A DNA stretch of 64,000 nt from Paenibacillus sp. SY21-1 (lineage in GTDB: Bacteria; Bacillota; Bacilli; Paenibacillales; Paenibacillaceae), in contig NZ_STGF01000018.1 in the NCBI RefSeq assembly GCF_005222705.1, positions 1-64,000 on the forward strand, read 5' to 3'. The number at the start of each line of letters is the position of its first letter. Position 1 is the first letter of the stretch. Shown here one piece after another: positions 25,458-34,351 of the stretch. Both the position numbers and the translations under genes were made by a program. The notes below the pieces were generated by a model that saw nothing but the letters and a program-made list of their open reading frames with translations, was not told the DNA's origin and did not search any database.

Positions 25458-27050
25458 TTAGTACAACGTAATTTCTTTTGCCGTGTTCAGCTCAGGCATG
25501 CTCACCAGCTGCTCCAGTACTTCCTTAGGCGTGCCTTTGTCTACGCGAAGCACCATGATGGCCGAGCCGCCTTCAAGCTGGCGTCCTACCTGCATCGTCG
25601 CAATGTTCACGTCATTGCTGCCAAGCAGCGTTCCGACGCGGCCGATAATGCCCGGCTTGTCATTATGCGAAATCAGAATCAGGTTGCCTTCCGGCGTAAC
25701 ATCGACGGAGAACTTGTCAATTTGGACGATACGAGGTCCGTAGCCTGTTAGTAGCGTTCCTGCTACTACGCGTTCTTCTTTCTTCGTGCGCAGCGAAACG
25801 GTAACCAGGTTCGTAAAGTCTTTCGACGAATGCGATTTCTGAACGACGATGTTCACGTCGCGTTCCTTGGCAAGGTGCATCGAGTTTACGATGTTAACCT
25901 GCTCGGAGCCAAGATGATGAGCGAGCACGCCGCGTACGATGTGACGGGTCAGCGGCTGCGTATCAACCTCGGCAAGCTCGCCGGCATAGCCGACGACGAT
26001 TTCCGTAACGGCGCCTTCGGTTGCTTGGGCGATAAAGCTGCCCAGCTTTTCGCCAAGCGTGAAATACGGCTGCAAAATGTTTTGCAGGTTTGCCGGAATC
26101 GGAGGCATGTTGACCGCGTTGACAAACGGCTCGTTGCGCAGGATGTGGATAACTTGCTCCGAAACGTCAATCGCTACATTTTCCTGTGCTTCCACAGTTG
26201 AAGCGCCCAGATGCGGCGTCACGATAATTTTTGGATGAGTAAGGAACGGATGATCGTCGGCAGGAGGCTCAACCTCGAATACGTCGAAAGCCGCTCCCGC
26301 AACGATTCCGTTGTCAATGGCCTCTACAAGCGCAAGCTCGTCGATAATGCCGCCGCGCGCGCAGTTTATGATGCGCATGCCAGGCTTCATGACCTCGAAT
26401 TGCGCTTTGCCGATCATATGGCGGGTTTCCGGCGTAAGCGGCGTATGAACCGTCATAAAGTCGGCTTGGCGAACGATCTCATCGACGCTGGCCAGCTTGA
26501 CCCCGATTTTCTCTGCGCGCTCTTCGGTCATAAACGGATCATAGCCGAGAATCTGCATGCCGAACGCTTTGGCGCGTTTGGCAACTTCGCTGCCGATCCG
26601 TCCCATGCCAAGCACGCCCAGCGTTTTGCCGCGCAGCTCTACGCCGAGGAAAGATTTGCGGTCCCATGTTCCGCCAACGGTTTTCAGATAAGCCTGCGGA
26701 ATGTGGCGGGCAACTGCCATCATCATGGCGAACGTGTGCTCGCAAGTTGTAATTGTATTGCCGTCCGGCGCGTTAATTACGATAATCCCGCGTTGGGTTG
26801 CCGCATTCAGGTCGATATTGTCAACGCCTACGCCTGCGCGCCCGACGACTTTCAATTGCTTGCCGGCTTCCATAATTTTTGGTGTTACCCGCGTTTGGCT
26901 GCGTACGAGCAGGGCGTCATATTCGCCGATAATGGCAACCAGCTCGTCCTCGCTCAGGCCAGGCTTTTTGTCTACCGCAATATCCGGTGCATCGACTAGC
27001 TGCTGAATACCCAGATCGCTGATTGGATCGGAAACTAACACTTTAAACAT
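25458..27050 (-). CDS. serA: D-3-phosphoglycerate dehydrogenase
   Basis: First step of serine synthesis, NAD-dependent oxidation of 3-phosphoglycerate. Rossmann motif LGMGRIGSEVAKRAKAFGM (about residues 144-162), the catalytic Arg/Glu/His set in NCARGGIIDE, EVEP and TPHLGAST, an intervening ASB domain, and a C-terminal ACT domain (about 455-531) for possible serine feedback. ATG 27050 follows AGGAGG by 9 nt; 531 aa. Transcribed away from the res operon, convergent with it. Confidence 0.95.
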   Translation of the reverse strand: MFKVLVSDPISDLGIQQLVDAPDIAVDKKPGLSEDELVAIIGEYDALLVRSQTRVTPKIMEAGKQLKVVGRAGVGVDNIDLNAATQRGIIVINAPDGNTITTCEHTFAMMMAVARHIPQAYLKTVGGTWDRKSFLGVELRGKTLGVLGMGRIGSEVAKRAKAFGMQILGYDPFMTEERAEKIGVKLASVDEIVRQADFMTVHTPLTPETRHMIGKAQFEVMKPGMRIINCARGGIIDELALVEAIDNGIVAGAAFDVFEVEPPADDHPFLTHPKIIVTPHLGASTVEAQENVAIDVSEQVIHILRNEPFVNAVNMPPIPANLQNILQPYFTLGEKLGSFIAQATEGAVTEIVVGYAGELAEVDTQPLTRHIVRGVLAHHLGSEQVNIVNSMHLAKERDVNIVVQKSHSSKDFTNLVTVSLRTKKEERVVAGTLLTGYGPRIVQIDKFSVDVTPEGNLILISHNDKPGIIGRVGTLLGSNDVNIATMQVGRQLEGGSAIMVLRVDKGTPKEVLEQLVSMPELNTAKEITLY

Positions 27051-27073
27051 GTAAATGTGCCTCCTAAATGTGT

Positions 27074-27206
27074 GCGAAGCTAAAGGCTTCGCCAAATATG
27101 TACAGAAAAACCCTCTATCCGTCAAGGCTATCCAATGGCGGACACGAGAGTTTGCTCTTAAATGATGGACTTTATTATTTTATAGCAAGGGGGTAGTTAA
27201 AAGCAA
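27074..27206 (-). promoter_or_regulatory. serA promoter and leader hairpin
   Basis: On the minus strand TTGCTT (27201-27206) and TATAAA (27179-27184) are 16 nt apart. The leader holds a perfect hairpin, GCGAAGC / GCTTCGC with a 5-nt loop (27074-27092), just ahead of the ribosome site. No T-box motif is present. Confidence 0.45.
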
Positions 27207-27317
27207 TGCTCAAACTTGATGAAATGTGAAAATTTCGTTATGATCAAGCAACGAGCGCGACAAAATGCGACAAGTTTCGTATAAACCATAGCGTTTAATC
27301 TTCTTTTGCGCGAGGGC

Positions 27318-28241
27318 TTAATCCGCTACCGCTTCAAAAAAAGGCAGCATCGGCAGCAATGCCTGCTTGTACAAGCGCTCCTTGTTTTGAATGAAATCGC
27401 CCGGTCGAACCGCTTCGGTGTTGATCAGCAGATCGACAACGGCGCTCAAGGTATGCAGCTTCATTTTGGAAGCTTGACCGGAAGTTACGAAATCGTCTAC
27501 ACGGCTTGTCAAATCTTGAGGGTAATAGGTAATCAGCTTCTTGCGCGCCGCAAGCTGCTCGGCCATCAGCTTGTTCTTGACGATAAGCGGAAGCTCGAGC
27601 CACTTGTTAAGCTCCAGCATCGTCGGCGATTTGTAATCTCCTGGTATGTCCAGATTGACGGTTGCGCCCCATTTCAGCATGGCGGCATAATAGGCTTGCT
27701 GCGCAGTCAGCGAGAACTCGGAAGCGGACAAATAATTTTTCTCTTTGTCAATCTGCTTGACCAGCTCGTTTCCGCCTATCGTTTTGGCGCTTGTCGCCGC
27801 GCTGCGGGCCGCTTCATGAAACAGCTTGAGGCTTCTGATGTAGCTGACCTGGGCTTGGGCAAGCAGCGGTGACGTCTGCAAATTCACGGAGCCCGCTTCC
27901 TTGGCTTTCGTGTCCGCAAGCTCGGACAGCTCCTTGAAGGTAGAGTTGGCATCGTTCGTTTTGCCCTTGGTCAGCTTGGCCGTTGCGTTAAACCATTCAT
28001 TCTGAAATTCCCTGTAAGGCAAAAACACGTTATGATAAAATGATATGAGATCCTGCTGCTGATACGGGGTTGTGGAAGAGCCTGCAGCTGCGCCGTTTGC
28101 GTCGGCTTCGGCTTTGTATTTCGCTTCCGTTTTGTCTGTTCCAAATTGAATGCCATAGAAGAAAGCAGCTACTGCAATTATAAGCGTGAATACAAATCCA
28201 AGACTGAATAGCAGGGCGGTTGTCGTTAGTCGTTTTTCCAT
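27318..28241 (-). CDS. Uncharacterised membrane-anchored protein
   Basis: Not recognised. 307 aa with one N-terminal membrane span (residues 8-30) and a largely helical, Ala/Lys/Leu-rich outside or peripheral domain with no cysteines. A low-complexity Ala/Gly/Ser/Thr linker follows the anchor (about residues 48-58). GGAGACAG lies upstream of the ATG. It is on the minus strand behind serA, with no obvious functional link. Nothing in the sequence supports an enzymatic assignment. Confidence 0.75.
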   Translation of the reverse strand: MEKRLTTTALLFSLGFVFTLIIAVAAFFYGIQFGTDKTEAKYKAEADANGAAAGSSTTPYQQQDLISFYHNVFLPYREFQNEWFNATAKLTKGKTNDANSTFKELSELADTKAKEAGSVNLQTSPLLAQAQVSYIRSLKLFHEAARSAATSAKTIGGNELVKQIDKEKNYLSASEFSLTAQQAYYAAMLKWGATVNLDIPGDYKSPTMLELNKWLELPLIVKNKLMAEQLAARKKLITYYPQDLTSRVDDFVTSGQASKMKLHTLSAVVDLLINTEAVRPGDFIQNKERLYKQALLPMLPFFEAVAD

Positions 28242-28344
28242 GTCTGTCTCCTTCTATGCGAAAAATAGGCTGCCGATTCGATTTTCATAGTATAGGTGAA
28301 TTAGAATAAAAAGAAAATAAGAATGATCGAATAGGCGGGAAAAT

Positions 28345-28938
28345 ATGAAGAAATTTGATTTGCGCAACATCCGTGTCCGCAAGGTGACGGTAGACGAGCT
28401 TGATGACAGGATGCTGCTCATAAATTTGTACGCGACACAAGCGCTTACTTTTGTTATCGGCTTGATTTGGATTTTATTTCAGCATCAAAATATATTTAAG
28501 CTATTTTCCTTGCCAAAAGAGCTAAATGTTGTGTGGTGGGGAGCGGGGCTTGCAGCCGCCGTCGTTGCAGTTGACCTGCTGATCGCGCGCTGGGTGCCGG
28601 ATGAAGCAAATGACGACGGGGGGGTGAACGACCGTATTTTTCGCAATAGACCCGTTTGGCATATCGCCGTTTTGTCTTTTGTAGTGGCGGTATGCGAGGA
28701 ACTGCTGTTTCGGGGAGCGATCCAGCATGCCATCGGTCCGTATTGGACGAGCATTATTTTTGCAACGATTCATGTGCGCTATTTAAGGCATTGGATTCCG
28801 ACGGGGCTTGTATTTTCAATCAGCTATGGACTGGGGTGGATTTACATTCAATCGGGCTCGATCTGGGCGCCGATTCTCGCACATTTTCTCATCGACTTGA
28901 TCATGGGATTAATCATTCGCTTCAGGAGGGAGTCATGA
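28345..28938 (+). CDS. CPBP family intramembrane metalloprotease
   Basis: Predicted integral membrane glutamic-type protease of the CPBP (Abi/CaaX) family. Motif EELLFRG near residues 117-123, a histidine in FATIHVRY (about 143) and another in LAHFLID (about 183) form the expected catalytic set. About five membrane spans; 197 aa. Substrate unknown. GGCGGGAAA lies before the ATG. Its stop overlaps the start of the next small gene (ATGA). Confidence 0.85.
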   Translation: MKKFDLRNIRVRKVTVDELDDRMLLINLYATQALTFVIGLIWILFQHQNIFKLFSLPKELNVVWWGAGLAAAVVAVDLLIARWVPDEANDDGGVNDRIFRNRPVWHIAVLSFVVAVCEELLFRGAIQHAIGPYWTSIIFATIHVRYLRHWIPTGLVFSISYGLGWIYIQSGSIWAPILAHFLIDLIMGLIIRFRRES

Positions 28939-29168
28939 GCAGGAAGGAAAGGTTTGGCAGCAGGAGAGAAGGCTTACAGCAAGCAAAGGCAAAAGCGTCG
29001 GATGAGGAGACGACAGCGGGCTCCCATGACGGGGAGCTTCCGCCGAGGCGCAAGAAATTTCCTTCCAGCAGTCAAAGGGTCACCAAATGGTATTATAATT
29101 TATTGTTTTTCCTATTTGTATGCCTTGTCGCCGGATTATTCTGGTATGGAGTCCGATTCAGTGAATAA
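28935..29168 (+). CDS. Small basic membrane protein
   Basis: Not recognised. 77 aa: a strongly basic, hydrophilic N-terminal 50 residues (MSRKERFGSRREG, later PPRRKKFPSSSQR) followed by one C-terminal membrane span (about 52-72). This gives a predicted tail-anchor-like topology. AGGAGGGAG precedes ATG 28935, and the start overlaps the CPBP stop by 4 nt, so the two are probably co-translated. Being the partner or substrate of the protease is only a guess. Confidence 0.7.
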   Translation: MSRKERFGSRREGLQQAKAKASDEETTAGSHDGELPPRRKKFPSSSQRVTKWYYNLLFFLFVCLVAGLFWYGVRFSE

Positions 29169-29275
29169 GTCAAGCCGCAGGCATGCCGCGCAGCTTCCTT
29201 ATTTTATATAGAATGAGCCTTTCGCCTCAGGGCCACACTACCTTCAGAAACGTTTAGAAGGAGGCGAAGAGCGGT

Positions 29276-29602
29276 ATGAAATTAAGCGGATTTGTAGTGG
29301 GGAGTTTGCTCGGAGCGGCAGCAACCGTCTATTTATCCCGCAAGCGTCCGGGAGCAGTGGCTTGGGCGGCGGGGGCACTTTCCGACGTGTGCCATTCGGC
29401 GACGAATAGGACGATTGCCAAGTGGATGAACAAGGGTATAGGACGAGAGGCGGCGGCGATGATCAGCCCAAAGCCTTCAGACGATACCGCCGGAAAATCC
29501 GAAGCCGCTTGGGGACAAATTGAAGCGATTGTGGCAAGCGACCCCGAGCTGAAAAAGGAAACCGACAAAATCAAGGCGGAATCGTCCAATGTGGCGCATT
29601 AG
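29276..29602 (+). CDS. Small hypothetical protein with N-terminal anchor
   Basis: Not recognised. 108 aa: a short Gly/Ala-rich hydrophobic segment (residues 4-19), then a helical Ala/Lys-rich tail. Preceded by AGAAGGAGGCGAAG, a strong ribosome site. Followed by an inverted repeat. Similar size and layout to the YtxH-like group of short anchored proteins, but I cannot confirm membership. Confidence 0.65.
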   Translation: MKLSGFVVGSLLGAAATVYLSRKRPGAVAWAAGALSDVCHSATNRTIAKWMNKGIGREAAAMISPKPSDDTAGKSEAAWGQIEAIVASDPELKKETDKIKAESSNVAH

Positions 29603-29633
29603 TTTCAACTACTATTGAAAAACGCTCCCAAGA

Positions 29634-29675
29634 GCCGCTGCATACCCGTATGCAGCGGCATTTGCGATTCTTTTT
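29634..29675. terminator. Inverted repeat, possibly a bidirectional terminator
   Basis: GCCGCTGCATA (29634-29644), loop CCCG, TATGCAGCGGC (29649-29659): perfect 11-bp stem. T-runs occur on both sides but 10 nt or more from the stem, so termination strength is uncertain. Confidence 0.5.
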
Positions 29676-29770
29676 CATCCAAAATAGTGCATTCGGCCAT
29701 AAGAAATGATAAAGTAGTTACATAGCACGATTTGATCATTTTGGTCACATCTTACTAAAATTTTCATACG

Positions 29771-29782
29771 CTGTTATAACAG
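29771..29782. promoter_or_regulatory. 12-bp palindrome before mecA
   Basis: CTGTTATAACAG is a perfect palindrome 24 nt ahead of the mecA ATG and downstream of a plausible TTGATC/TAAAAT promoter pair. It could be an operator; no regulator is identified. Confidence 0.3.
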
Positions 29783-29805
29783 TTGCTGCAGAGGAGGACC
29801 CTGTC

Positions 29806-30420
29806 ATGAAAATCGAACGGCTTAGTCAGGACAAGATACGGATTTTCTTGACGTTCGACGACCTGCTGGAGAGGGGAATCCAGAAGGACGACATGTGGCG
29901 CGAAATACCTAAAGTCCACGAGCTATTCAGTGAGATGATGGATCAGGCCTATAGTGAGCTTGGATTCGATGCCAGCGGCCCGTTAGCGGTCGAAGTGTTT
30001 GCCCTCCCCGCGCAAGGAATGGTGGTGATCGTCACTCGTGGCAAGATGAATATGAGCGAAAGCCAGCGAGCCCACGAAGAGGACGAAGCCGAGGACGAAA
30101 TATACGAGATGGAAGTTACACTGGAGCAAAGCGACATAGTAATGTACGCCTTCCGCGAATTCGAAGATGTCATTGCGGTATGCAAGCAACTGAAAGCTTC
30201 AGCGCTAACGGAAGATGGCAGACTATATTCTTATAATGGCAAGTATATATTGGCACTGGAGCCGGCGCTTATTGAAGTGTCCAGGCATAATGCCGTTATT
30301 GCGCTTTTGGCTGAGTACGGTGAAGCGACATCGGTCACGTATGCGATGCTGGAGGAATATGGAAAAGTGATTATGCCCGAGGCTGCCGTGCGCGAAGTGT
30401 GTAATCATTTCAAATACTAA
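29806..30420 (+). CDS. mecA: Adaptor protein MecA
   Basis: ClpC adaptor that targets competence factor ComK (and others) for degradation in B. subtilis. N-terminal substrate-binding part (MKIERLSQDKIRIFLTFDDLLERGI), a highly acidic linker (about residues 85-105, EEDEAEDEIYEME), and a C-terminal ClpC-binding domain with FREFEDVI and LYSYNGKYIL. 204 aa versus about 218 in B. subtilis. AGAGGAGG lies before the ATG. It stands alone between a hypothetical and gudB. Confidence 0.92.
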   Translation: MKIERLSQDKIRIFLTFDDLLERGIQKDDMWREIPKVHELFSEMMDQAYSELGFDASGPLAVEVFALPAQGMVVIVTRGKMNMSESQRAHEEDEAEDEIYEMEVTLEQSDIVMYAFREFEDVIAVCKQLKASALTEDGRLYSYNGKYILALEPALIEVSRHNAVIALLAEYGEATSVTYAMLEEYGKVIMPEAAVREVCNHFKY

Positions 30421-30437
30421 CAATACGTCCTTTCACG

Positions 30438-30480
30438 AGAGCATCTGCGGGCTTATCAACGTCCGCCCGGTGCTCTTTTG
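30438..30480 (+). terminator. Terminator after mecA
   Basis: AGAGCA (30438-30443) pairs with TGCTCT (30471-30476), with inner GGGC/GCCC pairing, then TTTTG. Confidence 0.7.
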
Positions 30481-30645
30481 TCTTGAAGCGGGCAAACGCT
30501 GTCGCATATCGTTCGTCAAACCCGCTCATATTAGAAATAAGCAGCAATAAGCTAATACATAATCACCTAACCACGCAACATTGCCGTTACCGGCGAAGCC
30601 GGGCGCGGACTATACCGATGGTTCGTTACGAAGGAGTTGGAAGCC

Positions 30646-31896
30646 ATGAGCGACAAGATGGCAATGGATGTCCTGCACTCGACCCAAGTCGTCATCGAAC
30701 AGGCCTTGCAGAGACTGGGCTATCAGCAGGACATGATCGAGCTGCTGAAGGAGCCGATACGCGTGTTGACCGTGCGCATCCCGGTCCGCATGGACGACGG
30801 AGCGACACGCATTTTTACGGGCTACCGTTCCCAGCACAATGATGCGGTAGGGCCTACCAAAGGCGGTGTGCGCTTTCATCCGATGGTGAGTGAAAATGAG
30901 GTCAAGGCGCTGTCGATCTGGATGAGCCTGAAATGCGGAATCGCGGATTTGCCTTACGGAGGCGGCAAGGGCGGCGTTATATGCGATCCGCGAACGATGT
31001 CTTTTCGCGAATTGGAGCGGCTGAGCCGCGGCTATGTGCGGGCCGTAAGCCAGATCGTGGGGCCCAACAAGGATATCCCGGCTCCCGACGTGATGACCAA
31101 TTCGCAGATTATGGCGTGGATGATGGATGAATACAGCAGAATCCGCGAGTTTGATTCACCGGGCTTTATCACCGGCAAGCCGATAGTTCTCGGAGGGTCA
31201 AAGGGACGTGAAACGGCGACGGCGCGAGGCGTCGTCATCATGATCGAAGAAGCGCTGCGGCTGCGCGGCATACCGGTAAAGGGGGCGCGCATTGCCATAC
31301 AGGGCTTCGGCAATGCCGGCAGTTATCTTGCCAAATTCATGCATGAAGCAGGCTCTTGCGTGGTAGGTATTTCGGATGTGCACGGCGCGTTGTATAATAA
31401 GGATGGGCTCGATATCGAATATTTGCTCGACCGGAGAGATTCCTTCGGTAACGTGACGAATTTATTCAAACAAACGATGACCAATGAGGAGCTGCTGGAG
31501 CTGGATTGCGATGTGCTGGTTCCAGCCGCCATCGAGAATCAGATTACCGGAGAGAACGCTTCGAGAATACAAGCGAGCATTATCGTGGAAGCGGCCAACG
31601 GGCCGACGACGCTCGAGGCTACCCGTATGCTGAGCGACAAGGGCGTGCTGCTTATCCCCGATGTGCTCGCAAGCGCGGGCGGGGTCATTGTATCCTACTT
31701 CGAGTGGGTGCAGAACAATCAAGGCTACTATTGGAGCGAGCAGGAAGTGGACGACAAGCTGCGGCTAATGATGATTCGCGGCTTCGAGCATGTGTATGAC
31801 ATTCATCGCACCCGCGGGGTGGATATGCGGCTGGCCGCTTATATGGCCGGTATCCGCAAGCTTGCGGAGGCGGTTCGCTTCCGAGGCTGGGTGTAG
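30646..31896 (+). CDS. gudB: NAD-specific glutamate dehydrogenase
   Basis: Catabolic oxidative deamination of glutamate to 2-oxoglutarate. Dimerisation and substrate region with GPTKGGVRFHP (about residues 70-80) and the catalytic Lys in LPYGGGKGG. Rossmann motif GFGNAGSYLAKF (about 218-229). C-terminal helices follow. 416 aa. AAGGAG is 9 nt before ATG 30646. I call it gudB rather than rocG because prsW and ypeB follow, as they do beside B. subtilis gudB. Specificity is not proven by sequence. Confidence 0.9.
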   Translation: MSDKMAMDVLHSTQVVIEQALQRLGYQQDMIELLKEPIRVLTVRIPVRMDDGATRIFTGYRSQHNDAVGPTKGGVRFHPMVSENEVKALSIWMSLKCGIADLPYGGGKGGVICDPRTMSFRELERLSRGYVRAVSQIVGPNKDIPAPDVMTNSQIMAWMMDEYSRIREFDSPGFITGKPIVLGGSKGRETATARGVVIMIEEALRLRGIPVKGARIAIQGFGNAGSYLAKFMHEAGSCVVGISDVHGALYNKDGLDIEYLLDRRDSFGNVTNLFKQTMTNEELLELDCDVLVPAAIENQITGENASRIQASIIVEAANGPTTLEATRMLSDKGVLLIPDVLASAGGVIVSYFEWVQNNQGYYWSEQEVDDKLRLMMIRGFEHVYDIHRTRGVDMRLAAYMAGIRKLAEAVRFRGWV

Positions 31897-31910
31897 AAAG
31901 CGGGTAAGGC

Positions 31911-32606
31911 ATGATATTATTGTCCGTATTGACCGCGGCGGTAGCGCCGGGCGTGTCGCTGCTGACGTATTTGTACTTAAAGGATCGCTACGAGGCGGAG
32001 CCGATTCATATGGTGGCCCGGATGTTTGTGCTGGGCGTGCTGGTTGTCGTGCCGATTATGGTGATTCAGCGCGGCATCCAGCTGTGGCTGGGCGACCACG
32101 ATCTAGTGTTTGCGTTTATAGAATCGGCTGGCGTAGAGGAGTTTATGAAGTGGTTCGTCCTGTACCACGTCATTTACAATCACACGGAATTCGACGAGCC
32201 GTATGACGGCATCGTATACGCGGCGGCGATATCGCTCGGTTTCGCCACGCTTGAGAACGTGCTGTATGCAATTTATTCGCCGGCCACGTTCGGCACGCTC
32301 CTCGTTCGGGCGCTGCTGCCGGTATCCGGCCACGCGCTGTTCGGCATTATGATGGGCTACTGGCTAGGGAAAGCCAAGTTTGCGGAGAAACGCAAGAGCT
32401 ATCAATATCTTGCGGCTTCTTTTGCCATACCCGTGCTGCTGCATGGAACCTATGACTGGATCATGGTTACGGTGCGGACGAATTGGATGTGGTTCATTAT
32501 CCCGTTTATGATCGCACTGTGGATTGTCGGTCTGCGGAAGATGGATTTGGCCCATTCCCGGTCTCCGTTCCGCTTCATCGTGCGCGAGGATGAGGTTAAA
32601 TTGTAG
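31911..32606 (+). CDS. prsW: PrsW-type intramembrane metalloprotease
   Basis: In B. subtilis PrsW makes the first cut in the anti-sigma factor RsiW, releasing SigW. Here: a multi-pass protein (about seven spans) with the EEFMK active-site motif near residues 76-80, a second acidic/His set in DEPYDGIVYAAAISLGFATLEN, HALFG, and a C-terminal HGTYDW motif. 231 aa. It lies 14 nt after gudB. The natural substrate in this organism is unknown. Confidence 0.88.
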   Translation: MILLSVLTAAVAPGVSLLTYLYLKDRYEAEPIHMVARMFVLGVLVVVPIMVIQRGIQLWLGDHDLVFAFIESAGVEEFMKWFVLYHVIYNHTEFDEPYDGIVYAAAISLGFATLENVLYAIYSPATFGTLLVRALLPVSGHALFGIMMGYWLGKAKFAEKRKSYQYLAASFAIPVLLHGTYDWIMVTVRTNWMWFIIPFMIALWIVGLRKMDLAHSRSPFRFIVREDEVKL

Positions 32607-32651
32607 GCGCTCCGTCCATACTTATGGCATAGCATAATGAAGGAGGAGCAA

Positions 32652-32813
32652 ATGGAAGCTGCAAGAGTAAAGGTCACAATTCGCTGCAACCGCTGCGGCG
32701 AGAAATTCGTGCTTCGCGGGCGACGGGACAAGGGGACGATCGACACCGGCTTCAAGCAATGCATCTGCAGTAACGAAAGCGATCTCGATATTGAAGAGCA
32801 TACTGTATACTAA
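32652..32813 (+). CDS. Small zinc-ribbon-like protein, 53 aa
   Basis: Short gene with a strong AAGGAGGAG ribosome site. The product has CNRC near residues 12-15 and CIC near 41-43, spaced like one half-zinc-ribbon pair plus a second cysteine pair. The N terminus is basic and the C terminus acidic (ESDLDIEEH). No membrane segment. It occupies the position where sleB stands in B. subtilis (between prsW and ypeB) but has no similarity to SleB. Function unknown; metal binding is inferred. Confidence 0.7.
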   Translation: MEAARVKVTIRCNRCGEKFVLRGRRDKGTIDTGFKQCICSNESDLDIEEHTVY

Positions 32814-32854
32814 GCGCCGATCTAACCTGTCGAAAATTAAATAGCGATATGCAT

Positions 32855-32910
32855 AAAGCTCCTTTTGGCAAAGCAAACTAATCCCATGTTTTGCACAAGA
32901 AAGGAGCTTT
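32855..32910 (+). repeat. Inverted repeat overlapping the ypeB ribosome site
   Basis: AAAGCTCCTTT (32855-32865) and AAAGGAGCTTT (32900-32910) are perfectly complementary, with a 34-nt loop. The 3' arm contains the AGGAG that serves ypeB (ATG 32917). It may act as a terminator, a translation-blocking stem, or both. Confidence 0.6.
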
Positions 32911-32916
32911 TGCACA

Positions 32917-34275
32917 ATGTACCGGAGACTTAGCTCAATCCTTTTTCCCATCATGTCGATATTGTTAATCGGGGCCGTATACTGGGGCTATCAGGAGCAT
33001 CAGGAGAAAAACTCGATTCTGATAAAAGCCGAGAATCAATATCAGCGCGCATTTCACGACCTGACCTACCATGTCGAGCAGCTTCACCAGCAGCTAGGGC
33101 ATACGCTGGCCGTCAATTCGAAATCGCAAGCGTATCACCGCAAGGGGCTTGTCAATGTGTGGAGGCTGACGAGCGAGGCTCAGAATGAAATCAATCAGCT
33201 GCCCTTGACGCTTCTGCCTTTTAACAAGGCCGAGGACTTCCTGTCGCATATCGCGAATTTTGCCTATAAAACTTCCGTTCGCGATTTAACGCAGCAGCCG
33301 CTATCCGATGAAGAATTCAAAACGCTAAAAACGCTTTATGCAAAATCGGAGGAGATTTCACAGGATTTGTCCGCTATGCAGGAGAAGGTGCTTTCCGACA
33401 AGCTGCGTTGGATGGATGTCGAGCTTGCTCTGGCGTCGGAGCAGGGGAATGCCGACAATGTCATTATCGACGGCTTCAAAACGGTGGACAAGAAGGTTAC
33501 GGAGTATCCGGAAATCAACTGGGGTCCTTCCGTCAGTGCCATGTACGAGAAGAAGTCGATCAGCATGCTGAGCGGGAAGCCGGTTACCGAGGATGAAATC
33601 AAGCAGTCTGCAGCCAAGCTCAGCCACGTCGCTCCCGAGCGGATCAAAGTGGTTGAGAACGCCAAGGGAACCGAATTTGCTTCGTATTCCGCTACAGTTG
33701 ACAATGGCGGCAAGCCCAACACGCTGCAAATGGATTTCAGCCAACGCGGCGGCAATCTGCTGTGGTTCATGAATGTGCGCGATACGGGCGAAGCTAAGCT
33801 GAGCGTAGACGATGCGAGGGAATCGGCGGAACGCTTTTTGGATCAGCACGGCTTTCCGGGCTTGAAAGCGATCAGCTATGACGAACTGGGCCGCGAGGCG
33901 ATTTTCACGTTTGTCGGGGTGCAAAGCGGAGTGCTTATTTATCCTGATCAGCTGACGGTGAAGGTGGCGCTCGACAACGGAGAAGTAGTGGCGCTGCAGG
34001 CGCATGATTATGTGCATGAGCACCATAAAAGAAAGCTTCCTTCGCCAATCTTGACGAAAGCGGAGGCAGCCAAGGCGCTGAATCCCGACATGACCGTTCG
34101 TCAAGAGCAATTAGCGATGATTAAAAGCGAAACGGGGGAAGAAGTGCTTTGCTACGAGTATACGGGCCAAATCAACGGTTCAATTTACCGCGTATATATC
34201 AATGCAAATAATGGATTGGAAGAAACGATCGAGGAAATGTCTCCCTACAGCTCCAAAACCGCCGAATCCAGCTAA
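32917..34275 (+). CDS. ypeB: Germination protein YpeB
   Basis: Spore inner-membrane-associated protein required in B. subtilis for assembly and stability of the cortex-lytic enzyme SleB. N-terminal membrane anchor (residues 5-23), a helical domain to about residue 220, then tandem PepSY-like repeats to the C terminus. 452 aa, nearly identical in length to B. subtilis YpeB (450). The usual upstream partner sleB is absent from this window. Confidence 0.92.
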   Translation: MYRRLSSILFPIMSILLIGAVYWGYQEHQEKNSILIKAENQYQRAFHDLTYHVEQLHQQLGHTLAVNSKSQAYHRKGLVNVWRLTSEAQNEINQLPLTLLPFNKAEDFLSHIANFAYKTSVRDLTQQPLSDEEFKTLKTLYAKSEEISQDLSAMQEKVLSDKLRWMDVELALASEQGNADNVIIDGFKTVDKKVTEYPEINWGPSVSAMYEKKSISMLSGKPVTEDEIKQSAAKLSHVAPERIKVVENAKGTEFASYSATVDNGGKPNTLQMDFSQRGGNLLWFMNVRDTGEAKLSVDDARESAERFLDQHGFPGLKAISYDELGREAIFTFVGVQSGVLIYPDQLTVKVALDNGEVVALQAHDYVHEHHKRKLPSPILTKAEAAKALNPDMTVRQEQLAMIKSETGEEVLCYEYTGQINGSIYRVYINANNGLEETIEEMSPYSSKTAESS

Positions 34276-34351
34276 AAACAGACAAATTACGATATGGCTC
34301 CCCTTAATTCGACGTGCTATAATGCATGTAGACGGAGGGGGAGCCAATTTG

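Noticed and set aside
27051..27250. T-box or serine-responsive element before serA
   Set aside because: No T-box signature sequence is present; only a short hairpin near the ribosome site.
30483..30842. 119-codon open frame overlapping the gudB start
   Set aside because: Out of frame with gudB, no ribosome site, and no domain. gudB itself has a good start at 30646.
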